NCBI RefSeq assembly: GCF_000835495.1
Contig: NW_015622544.1
Location: 3,500,855-3,564,854, forward strand
Length of the DNA stretch: 64,000 nucleotides
Reading direction: 5' to 3'
Origin: Cladophialophora immunda
Taxonomy: Eukaryota > Ascomycota > Eurotiomycetes > Chaetothyriales > Herpotrichiellaceae
Positions 10,210-19,133 of this stretch are shown piece after piece. Under the pieces are notes generated by a model that was not told the origin of the DNA, ran no database searches, and was given only the letters and a program-made list of their open reading frames with translations. Both the position numbers and the translations under genes were made by a program. Numbering within the stretch: the stretch's first letter is position 1; each line of letters opens with the position of its first letter.

Positions 10210-12040
10210 ATGGACTTCACAGTAAGTATTGTTGTGGATATACTCTCATCCTACCTGGTCGCTTTCCGGCTGCCCCATGACATGCCTGTTCTCCCGGATG
10301 CTGCCAAATGACCACTGCGCTCTGCTTCAACATCAACTAACGCTCCCTTTCCAGCTCGCACTCACCCATTTCTGCGAGGCGCATGGCCCCAAGTCTGTTC
10401 TTTGCACACAAGTCCTCCCGTTGGAATGTGCATTATGCCTCCCACCGTCGCCTCCTCTAAGAGCTTCCTCATCCACCGAATCCCTCACCACCCAAGTCCA
10501 CAATTCCTCCCTTGAATCGTCACAGAGCCTCCATGCGCCGCCGGCACTGAGAAAAACTGACACCAATTCCACCTGGCCTACCGACATTTCCGGCGCATCC
10601 ACCGCGATTGACTCGGAAGCAGAACCTGAAAGCCCGACCATCGAGAAACACCCTCTTTTTCAAACGGTTGACCAGACACGGACGCTCTCCTCACAGTGGC
10701 GCTATGGTCGCAACCAAGACGAGAATTGTGCCAGCTGCAGTTTCTCCGTTCCCAAGGCTGTAGCAGAAAAGCTTCCGGCCGGCGCACCAGGTAGCAAGCG
10801 GGCGGATAGTCAAAACAACGTCAATACAGGAGCGCCAGTGCTGAGATCAAGAGAATTTGTCTGTCTCCGAGAGAAGAAGAGAAGGAATAGCAGTCTTCAT
10901 ATCTCCGACGATTCCAAACCGTCCTCTTATGGCTCATCAGTCACGTCATCCGACTCCTCCCACACGACATCGCATCCACAGTTTCATCGATCCGACGACT
11001 GTCACGACCACACCCTGACATACCTTACCGCCAAATCTCCCACCGACCGAGAGAGCTATGCGCAATTACGTGCTTCTGTCATTCGGACTTTGTCCTGTGA
11101 ACTGCTTCCCCGAGGCATGTCGGACGGCCCTTTCTGCTTCGGTGATTCAAATACAGGCTATACCATTGCATACGTCTTTCGGCTCACCGATCCGAAGGCC
11201 CGAGGCCGACGGCGGGCCTACGCTTTCCTCGCCCTGGCAGGCAAAGATGCCAGCCGCGCGTTTCAAGCCTGTCCCATGCTTTGGGAATCATTCGCGCGGA
11301 TGGCCAAGGGGATTGAAACAGCCGCGCAGAAGCAACGGAACAAAGAAGAAAAGGAAGCCGAGTCGCTGGACGTGAGCGGCAAAACGACCGCGAGGAATTA
11401 TACTCCAGTGTCTTCCTTCTTGACAGCTCGCACAGTAGACCCAGACGGTCACCCGCGTCGCGTTGGACAAGCTACACCGCGTAGCTTAGCTGAGATAGTA
11501 GGCGACGAAAACATTTTCACGTTTCTGCACCAATATTTTGTCGCCATCCTGCGCTGCCTCGGCGAGCGCTTTGGTGGACCCCCACTGGCAGAAAATCCGC
11601 TCGTCTATCACTCTACAAGTGAAGAGTTGCCGCGGTTCAGCAAAGCAGATGTCGTCCAAGCCAGAGAGCATAGAGATAATAGCAATCTAGGTCTGTCAGA
11701 TTCCAACGGGTCTGACAGAACTCATCTCGAGAGCCTACGAGATCAAGATACGACACCAACACCACAGCTTTATCAAATGAATTCCAGCAAGACTTGGCCA
11801 TTGCAACAACCACAGCAGCAAGAGATGGCAGAGACAATTGCGCCCGAGAGGAAAGACAAGGAAAGTGAGGATACTGTATCCGAGGTTGACCTTGCAAAAT
11901 CGAAAGCGAGAAAGTCTATCAAGGAGAAGGATAAGAACAAGATGTTCGCCAATACTAATATGACCTTGAAGAAGCTGAACCCACAATGTGCTATGCCTAT
12001 GGCCGTCACGGAGACGGCACAGAGACAGGTTGTCGTATGA
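10210..12040 (+). CDS. LST7: Folliculin homologue (Lst7), two exons
   Basis: Folliculin/Lst7 is part of a GTPase-activating complex (with Lst4/FNIP) that acts on Rag-type GTPases and signals amino-acid status to TORC1 at the vacuole. The first exon is only 12 nt (10210-10221, MDFT); the intron at 10222-10354 has a GTAAGT donor, an AACTAAC branch and a CCAG acceptor; exon 2 is 10355-12040, giving 565 residues. The splice yields MDFTLALTHFCEAHGPKSVLCTQ-type sequence, the conserved folliculin N-terminus. A Ser-rich linker follows, then CASCSFSVP (about residue 128), LRASVIRTLSCELLPRG and GPFCFGD (about 258), ending with a charged tail. The start rests on the tiny exon; without it the conserved N-terminus is lost. 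Convergent with the GMC gene. Confidence 0.88.
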
Positions 12041-12760
12041 TATGCTTTGACGGGTCGGCAACAACGCGAGAGAGGCCCGGTGCAATGGAAATGGAGCACC
12101 GGGTAATGTATGTTGGAGATGGAGATTTGATGAACACGACATGGCCTCACCCTATGATACCCAACACGACGGCCAAGCTGGGACGAAATGGAGGGTCCCA
12201 GCCATTGATTCTGTGGCCTAATAGCGCCCAGACGCTGGGAATAGAGCCGCAGGGAGCGGTTGTGCCCCCTTGCATTGTACGGAGCACAAGGATTATTACC
12301 TGGTGGGCGGCGGCATTTTGATTTCAGATTTTTGCCCATGACATTGAGCTATGTTATCTTGTCTCTGCCAAGCAAGATGATACCACGATACACCGAGTGA
12401 ACCCTTGAGTTATCTTTTGCGTGGCGGACGGGCGGGATATTGTACGTTACCGAGAGCTGTGAGCCTATATTATCACGCACCTAGATTACTCGAGAACAAA
12501 AAATCTACCTTGCAACCACGGTTCGATCCTAGAAAGTGAGCGAAGGGCTGCTTGAACCAGAGCTTTCACTGAACCCTTCAGCTGAGCCCCTCCTGAGCAC
12601 CCGTTGAATTACAGGGGGAAGTTTTCGCAGGGAGGAGGATGGGCCCATTGACAGACTGCAGCTTCGGCGATACACTTGGGCGCCATGTGAGCAGGTTCAA
12701 CTTGGATTTCAGCCTCGTCCCAGTTCTGCTCAGGCCGAACCACCCCCCACCCCCATCCCA
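12041..12760. other. Convergent intergenic region
   Basis: 720 bp between the 3' ends of LST7 and the GMC gene. A tRNA B-box-like string (GGTTCGATCC at about 12520) is present, but no tRNA arms can be folded around it. Nothing else seen. Confidence 0.4.
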
Positions 12761-14663
12761 TCATACGGTCATCCCCCCCTTGATCTTCTGCGCCGCCCAC
12801 TCGGCAACCCCGTACAACAGTGCCGTCGAGTGTCCCGCAACCTGCAACGGAATCACGCTCAAATCCACCACCCTGACGTTCTCGGTCCGATACACCCTAA
12901 ACGCGTTGTCCACGACCCCGCCCATGTCCCTCGGCAACATGGCACACGTGCCCAGGTGATGATAATTGGGCTGGTAGGACGAGGCCGTCTTGATCCAGTC
13001 CAGCCACACGGCGTCACTCGCGTTTTCCGGCACGCGGGCGAAACTGGGATTGATGGTTGAGCCGTTGACGAGGCTGGACATGGGCGGGGTCGTCACGAAG
13101 GTGCGCGAAAACTTGGCCGTCGCGACGGTCATGGCGCCGTCAAAGTCGAACTGGAAGAATTTGGCGTCGATGGCCGGCGGGGCGGTCCGGTTCGTGCTGT
13201 TGATGTGCACGCTTCCGCGACTGAAGGGTTGCAGCGGCCAGAAGACGGCCCCGACGAGGTTGGCGAGGCCAAGGGGGACGACCTCGGAGGCCGGGGTGTT
13301 GGTCTGGAAGAGCAGGTCGAGTTGGGTTTGGAGGAGGCGTTGTTGGACAGAGGCGTTGCTGGCCCCGCCGTTTTGGGCGGCTATGGCAGCGGCATACTGG
13401 GGGAGTTTGGCCCGCGTGGCGTTGTAGAAGGACGACGTGTTCGTGCCGAAGAGATCGTGCAGGTTGACGTGTGCCACGAAGGCCGGCAGGCCGGTGAAGT
13501 TCTGCTTCACGACGGTGCTGTTGATGCTCGCGGAGACGGCGAGGGTGGTTTGATCCTGGAAATTCTCGCCCACCGCGGGGAGGGGGATCTTGACGTCGAC
13601 CGACAGTGCCGACAAGATGGAGGGGTTGCCGACCCCCGAATGTTCCAGAATCGCAGGGCTTCTGATCGCACCGGCCGAGAGGATGATTTCTCGACCGGCT
13701 TCGATGGTCGAGACCTGGCCGTCGTTGTTGCTGACCACTTCGGCGGCGGAAGCTACTGCGTTTCCACTGGGGCTGTCCCGTGCCGACCAAATGATGCGTG
13801 TGGCCGTCGTGTTGACGAACACGACGAGATTCGTGCGGTTCATCACGGGATAGTAATACGCCCGCGCAGCATCCTCCCGAACGTCAGCATGGCCATCTTG
13901 TGTTACTGCTTGGACGCCATAGCCATGGAGCTGGCCACCATCGAATTCACGCCGCGGCGGAATGCCCAGCGTTTGGAAGGTGCTGTTGAAGATTTCATGG
14001 ATGTCACCCGTCGTGATGTGCGGACTGAAGCATGTCGACAGCGGTCCGCTGAATCCATGAGCCGAAGATTGATAAGAGGCGCCCAGGGCGGTGAGGTTGG
14101 ACGATGGAAGTTGGAAGTGCTCCCCTTTCTTCGAGAAGGTGAAGAGATCGGTCCAGTTCAGCTCCAGACCGAGAGAAGGCCACAAGTCGATTTGGGCACT
14201 GGCAGGGCGGATGTATGTCATTCCTACCACCAGGGCGTTAGCAGATCTCATCCGGTGCTTGCATGGGACGAGCATTCAGAAGCTTGCCATTGATCAGGCT
14301 TGATCCGCCCAGGCCCTTGCCGGCGCTCCATATGAGACTCTGATTGCCGCCGTAGATTTGTGGCTCGCTCAAATACTGCCAGTCGACACGGGTGTCCTTT
14401 GCGAGGCCCAACGCACTCGCGTTGGTCACATTGGGATTGTTTCTTTCGAAGTTGCCAGCTTCGACGACGGCCACCGTGACGTTAGGATCTTCCGAGAGTC
14501 TCCCCGCAATGACCAGGCCGGCTGTTCCCCCGCCCAGTATGACATAATCGAAGTGAGCTCGATCCCGCCTGACTTGATCGTGGCTGATTCCTTCGCCCAA
14601 TGTCAAGGGGGATAGGAGGAAGATGGTTGTCCACAGAACTTGACAGAACCTGGACACAGTCAT
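12761..14663 (-). CDS. Secreted GMC oxidoreductase (FAD), two exons with a GC-AG intron
   Basis: FAD-dependent oxidoreductase of the glucose-methanol-choline family, probably an extracellular alcohol or aryl-alcohol oxidase/dehydrogenase. Exons read as 14663-14288 and 14223-12761 (612 residues). The 64-nt intron starts with GC (GCAAGC) and ends TAG after a GCTAAC branch; it joins GGSSLING to MTYIRPASAQ, the family motif, and no GT donor lies at that point. Residues 1-25 form a signal peptide. The dinucleotide-binding motif GGGTAG lies near residue 45. C-terminal catalytic positions are the His in NYHHLGT and the His in VAGHSTALLYG. Many Asn-x-Ser/Thr sites fit secretion. No partner gene is nearby to fix the substrate. 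Confidence 0.87.
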
Positions 14664-15600
14664 TGCGCAAGGCTGAGCATTGGAGCTTTTGGAAAATGGA
14701 GGTAAAAGAAGGAAGTACTACCCAACCTCCCCAGGTTTATGTTGCTCGGTACATCAGCTCTTCGAAGACGGGTACTCGGTACTAACCCAACGGATGGGAA
14801 GTGATCGTCGCCACGAATGCATCTCTGTACCCACCGGGGTAGCATTGAGACTCTTGAACCGGATGGATGCCCCGTGTCGTACATTATTAGTAGCTCTGTT
14901 AGAATGGTCAAAGGAGCGGTCTCCACAAGGACGCACAAGCCCAAGGATCTCTCATTTGGCTTGCCGCCCTTGGCCCTGTGTTCACGTGACCGAGCCCGTA
15001 ACAACGTCTGACTGGCAGGACCGCCAAGATATGTAATGACTGTTCAGGCTAGTCTTCGGCCGAAGGCTTGTTACTAGCGCCGTGACCCCTTTGTTAATTA
15101 CTGAAGGTATATAGTCAGACGGGCCCCAGGACCCTGTAGAATTCATCATGTCCCTCCATTGAGTCACAGAGGCCCCTTCAAATGCACACGTGACGGAGTG
15201 TCAAGGAGACTCGGCCGAGTACGGGCGAGCGTTGGGGGAGCCTGAGCAGAGTACGGGGGAGCGCGCCCGACGACTGAGCGAGCTATAGAGAGGCGCTACC
15301 TGACGCCCATTCGTAGTGTAATAGGGATGGCGGCAACGTGGCAAGGCTGACCACGTGAGTCTGTACAATGTACAGACCGCGTCCCAGTTCACTAGATGTG
15401 TTGCCTCTAAATTAGCTAAATATGCCACAAGGAGCATGTGACGATATTACGGTTCTTACACCCCATGATCTTTTTTATCTCAGTGGCGATCCCGCGATCC
15501 TGGAGAGACAATTCCAAAGCATGCTTATCGACAAAGAAACTTCTCAACGAATCCTCTGAGCCGGGACTAGATACCTTCAAAAGTGTCTGTGCGTCCAAAT
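14664..15600. other. Intergenic region with repeat copies
   Basis: About 940 bp without a supported gene, at the left edge of the accessory island. It holds one copy of a dispersed element starting CACGTGAC (14983-15047) and a partial copy near 15187-15215. A 60-codon minus-strand frame ending at 15416 is not recognisable. Confidence 0.4.
14983..15047 (+). repeat. Dispersed repeat, copy A
   Basis: About 65 bp that aligns with 22300-22365: both begin CACGTGAC and share a GCCAAG core and a TAATGACTGT end. A shorter related stretch starting CACGTGACGGAG lies at 15187. Copy boundaries are approximate. Confidence 0.45.
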
Positions 15601-15689
15601 TATGAGATTGAGATGCGGACGCGGAGCGGATGAAGAGGCCGAAGTCGACATCTTCACGCTCCTGCGCATGTACCTCCAGACCTACGTGA

Positions 15690-16104
15690 CTTCAAAATCG
15701 CCGCTATCGCACATCCTACAGCTTCGAGCGCGCGCTGAGCCTACAGGCGGACTATCTAGGCTGCTCCTACTACGACCACGTCTCCTCCGCATCGGTCGAA
15801 GCAGACAAATCCATCTTTCCACTCATGTGCCTTCTGCTCAACATGCTCAACGAAGCCGACGCCGTCATCAACGTGCGCGATCTGTGCGATGCGTTCCGTG
15901 ACACACTGGCATCTAAAGATCACGATGGTGATTTTCGACGTCGATGGAGATAAGTACGATGAGAGTGCCGAGGAGCGCCATATTCTAGCGCTGTTTTACC
16001 ATGCCCTTGCAGAACTACGGTACTTAGGCTTGGTCAAGACGAGTAAACGGCGGCCGGTCCCGGGGATCGAATGCATTCAGAAGACAGCATGGATGGGGCT
16101 ATAG
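15690..16104 (+). pseudogene. ORC3: ORC3 C-terminal relic, frameshifted
   Basis: Remnant of the C-terminal winged-helix end of origin recognition complex subunit 3. One frame (15690-15953, entered after an in-frame TGA at 15687) reads FERALSLQADYLGC, then VINVRDLCDAFRDTLASKD, and runs into a TAA at 15951. A +1 shift between about 15930 and 15945 leads into a second frame that reads AEERHILALFYHALAELRYL, then GLVKTS and IQKTAWMGL before TAG at 16102. These are the conserved last segments of fungal ORC3. The gap between frames is too short for an intron and no N-terminal two-thirds is present, so this is a truncated, broken copy. A functional ORC3 must exist elsewhere, because the gene is essential. 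Its end lies 66 bp from the end of the opposite-strand C2H2/Rsc7 gene. Confidence 0.65.
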
Positions 16105-16169
16105 CCGCACAATGACATGGAATAGATCTCCTGCATTGTTTTGTCGCTGCCATAACTACTCTGTTTCGT

Positions 16170-18713
16170 CTATGGCCTTGAGTTTTCCTGCGTCTTGGTC
16201 TCGGTTCGACTTTGCTGTCCTGTATCGACGTGGTCGACGCCGTCGCCAACCTGTCGATTCGAGCATGATGTGGGCGTTCTAAGCCCTGGGTCAGTCAGTG
16301 TCCACCACATGCTGGGTACAGAATAAGTTCCTTCCGACCAGACGCCTGACTCAGGCGCCGCAGCGTATGGATCGCGTAGCGCTTTTGTAGCAGGAAAACT
16401 TTCATCAGTACCTCCCATAGCAGCCCTCGCCTCTTTCCGCCTGCACGCTGCTCCAGCAGCATCGGCCTCGGTGAATCCTTGCTTTCTAGCTTTACTTTCC
16501 CAGTAGTCATCTAGCACTCGACGACCATCTTTCACTACTCGGCTACCGAATTGGCGGTACATTGACCTAGCTGTGACGATTGCGATCTGGCGAGAACGGT
16601 AGCTGTAGGGCAGTATTTCCTGACTGATAAGACCTTCCTTATCTTCGGCACTGGCAATTATCTTGTATAGCGACCTGTTTTTGTTGAAGAGCAAGTACGA
16701 ATCTCGATACTGAAGTTGCCGAGCGCATTCGGTCGCAAGCATGAACAGCTTCTGGCCTCGACCAGGAAGGGTGAATGTCCGAATTCTATAGTCTCGACCG
16801 CCCTGAAGGTAACCCAAGTGATCGATTTTCTTTTCGCCAGCGTCATCCATTTCGCGGGCTACGAATTCGTCGCCTTCAGGCACGAGCACATCAGAGGTGT
16901 GGTATCTGACAGTTTCCGGAGCTTTCACAGTTGCTTTGATCGTTGGGGACTGTGGTGGCAACGGCAGAGAAGAATCCTGCGAAGGCCGATACAAGGATGA
17001 TAGTGATGCAAAATGCAAGCCATTCTCATTAAACACGGAAGGGTGTGGTCCTAGCTTTTTGTGTTCATAGAGCTCATCGTCAGATGAGGCTGGGCTCAAG
17101 AGACTTCGTGATAATGCCGAATCGCGAGCATGCTTTTTCAATGGTAACATTGACCCACTGTCGGCGGGACGATCAAGATCATCAATTCTCTGCTTTTCAG
17201 AACCCCGATAGGGCTGCTTGGAAAGATATTCGCTGTCGGGTTCCGCCTGGGCTCGGCTCCACTCATCCCTTCGTGTTTGAGGTAGTGCAGCAAGGGCAAT
17301 ATCTTCTAGGTGGCTGCCGACATGCTGGGTATAGTCGCTCTTGTCGTTGAAACCATGCTTCAGGCATAGATTGCACCTAACATGACCCAGATCACGCTGG
17401 ACGCGGCGCTGTGCGTTGGCAAGCACGGCTTGACGTATGCCGGGGGCTACAGTTATACTGTGCACCCTGTCAACATGATGCAGAAAGCCCTGTTTGTCAT
17501 CAACGAGGCTGGAACAGATGGAGCACTCGTATTTCATCTCTGTCAGACGGTCATCGAGTTCATGTTGCGCCCAAGCCTCCCACGCGTCGAATGTCACAGT
17601 CGGCTGTGGACAGGCTTCATGCGTGCAAATATAAGCTTGGAGGTCCGAGTAGACGTGTAGCTTCCATGCAGCTAGAGTGTCCACCTCGACCACGCCTCCG
17701 CAGTAAGGACAAGTTGCGCCTTCCGGCATCTTAGGAAACTCAAGCTTTGTGGTCGAGGCTTCACTCGGAGCCGCACTGATAGAAGTGTCACCAGAAATTG
17801 ACGGCACAGACTGTGCCGTGTGTATAAGGTCGTTCCATGATAACTCTTGTCCTGGAGCTTTCTGCATTGGTTGCCCTGGGCTCTCTGCAGGACCGCTCGC
17901 GTCTGATCTTTCCCAGACGAGATCTCTAAGGCGTTCGTGTCTTTGCCAATTAGCTTCGCCCAGGCGATCAGCAAGACTGGGAGACGCCTTGGGGAACTTG
18001 TCCCGCACACGACGCACGTATTGGGCTGCAGAGGCCGCTTGCAAGTGTTTATGCGCGGTACGGTCAACACGAGGAGGATGGTTCAGGCGATTTGCTGCTT
18101 CGAGAATTGGGAGAAGCTCCATAAGCATACTGATGCTGTGGGAGAGCCTGGCAAAACCCCGAACCCCTCTTTCGGTCGACAACGCTCTCCTAGCTTCACC
18201 TTCGTCTTGCTCGGAATCGTCGGAATCGTCGGAATCGTCGTCGTCTTCGGAGGTGCTTATTATTGATCTCGACTGGTAGATCAAAACATCCAGGCCCACG
18301 TCTGGCCCACTCGGAAAGTGTTCCTTCAAATTCGCAGCGACCTTGAGTAGCGAACGTAGAGTCGCGTCGAATAATTCGACGTCATCAAGGCAAGACACCA
18401 TAAGTCCATGATCGAAGCTTCCACCAAAAAGCCGAAATCTGGCTTCAACCTCTCGAAATTTATCATAATCAACACGCTGGGCCGGTGGAAGCCGCTTCAG
18501 AATCTCCATGCCTTGCGAGAGTCGCTCTGCGCATTCGAGATATAGCTCGCTAATAAACTCCGTTTCCACAGACCGATCTTTCACGCTAGGTAAGTGCTTG
18601 GCCGTTTCATTGTGCGAAACGTTCAGGCCCAGGACGCGTTGCTTCCGGAGCCTGCTCTCGATTGAGGGTATATCATCTGCCATCGAATGCAACTGCGAAG
18701 GAGAAGAATACAC
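16170..18713 (-). CDS. Chimeric C2H2 zinc-finger protein with Rsc7-type C-terminal domain
   Basis: One open frame of 847 residues (or 837 from the next Met at 18683). Residues 1-300 are helical and contain an acidic run (SEDDDDSDDSDDSE). Residues about 333-475 form the fungal C2H2 module often found in accessory and NLR-linked proteins: CPYCGG, WKLHVYSDLQAYIC, YECSIC, then CNLC and HLEDIALAALP. From about residue 610 the sequence turns into the core of Rsc7/Npl6 (CRC_subunit family), a subunit of the RSC chromatin remodeller: GYLQGGRDYRIRTFTLPGRG, YLLFNKNRSLYKI, ILPYSYRSRQIAIVTARSMY, DDYWESKARKQGFTE. The rest of Rsc7 is absent and the last 80 residues are unrelated. No stop or frameshift marks the join. 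The fusion is seen directly; a function is not known. Head-to-head with the DUF7580 gene. Confidence 0.75.
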   Translation of the reverse strand: MYSSPSQLHSMADDIPSIESRLRKQRVLGLNVSHNETAKHLPSVKDRSVETEFISELYLECAERLSQGMEILKRLPPAQRVDYDKFREVEARFRLFGGSFDHGLMVSCLDDVELFDATLRSLLKVAANLKEHFPSGPDVGLDVLIYQSRSIISTSEDDDDSDDSDDSEQDEGEARRALSTERGVRGFARLSHSISMLMELLPILEAANRLNHPPRVDRTAHKHLQAASAAQYVRRVRDKFPKASPSLADRLGEANWQRHERLRDLVWERSDASGPAESPGQPMQKAPGQELSWNDLIHTAQSVPSISGDTSISAAPSEASTTKLEFPKMPEGATCPYCGGVVEVDTLAAWKLHVYSDLQAYICTHEACPQPTVTFDAWEAWAQHELDDRLTEMKYECSICSSLVDDKQGFLHHVDRVHSITVAPGIRQAVLANAQRRVQRDLGHVRCNLCLKHGFNDKSDYTQHVGSHLEDIALAALPQTRRDEWSRAQAEPDSEYLSKQPYRGSEKQRIDDLDRPADSGSMLPLKKHARDSALSRSLLSPASSDDELYEHKKLGPHPSVFNENGLHFASLSSLYRPSQDSSLPLPPQSPTIKATVKAPETVRYHTSDVLVPEGDEFVAREMDDAGEKKIDHLGYLQGGRDYRIRTFTLPGRGQKLFMLATECARQLQYRDSYLLFNKNRSLYKIIASAEDKEGLISQEILPYSYRSRQIAIVTARSMYRQFGSRVVKDGRRVLDDYWESKARKQGFTEADAAGAACRRKEARAAMGGTDESFPATKALRDPYAAAPESGVWSEGTYSVPSMWWTLTDPGLRTPTSCSNRQVGDGVDHVDTGQQSRTETKTQENSRP

Positions 18714-18802
18714 AGTACACGACAGAGATGCTCATTAAAAACGGAGGGACCGGTGATGACCGACCTCTGTATTTACGATGTTCTTCAGCACAATGGGGCG
18801 GC

Positions 18803-18890
18803 GGCTATGCTCATGAGGTGTTGTGGCTATGCCCATGAGGTGCTGCGGCTATGCTCATGAGGTGTTGTGGCTATGCTCATGAGGTGCTGC
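18803..18890 (+). repeat. Tandem repeat, 4 x 22 bp
   Basis: Four consecutive 22-bp units of the form GGCTATGCTCATGAGGTG plus a four-base end that alternates TTGT, CTGC, TTGT, CTGC. The alternation indicates duplication of a 44-bp pair. It lies between the two divergent starts at 18713 and 19134. Confidence 0.85.
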
Positions 18891-19133
18891 GGCCAGCCGC
18901 ATTAAACTGCCAACATCTCCAATGAGGTGTGCCACAAGCTCGTACTGAATAAGGCGAGGGCTGCTGCGACCTTAATCTTTCTCCTTCCCAAGGCAGACAC
19001 AGCCGGATACCCTTCGTCAAGGTAAATACTCACTCTAGGAGCAAAAAATAGTTTTAGTCGACTTATTTCAGCTTTCTCTGTCGCCTGGATCAAGAAGCTT
19101 TAATTTCCGAAAGGACATATCTCAGCTGGAAAT

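Noticed and set aside
12515..12535. tRNA B-box-like string GGTTCGATCC
   Set aside because: The flanking bases do not pair as a T-arm and no A-box or acceptor stem is found at the right distance.
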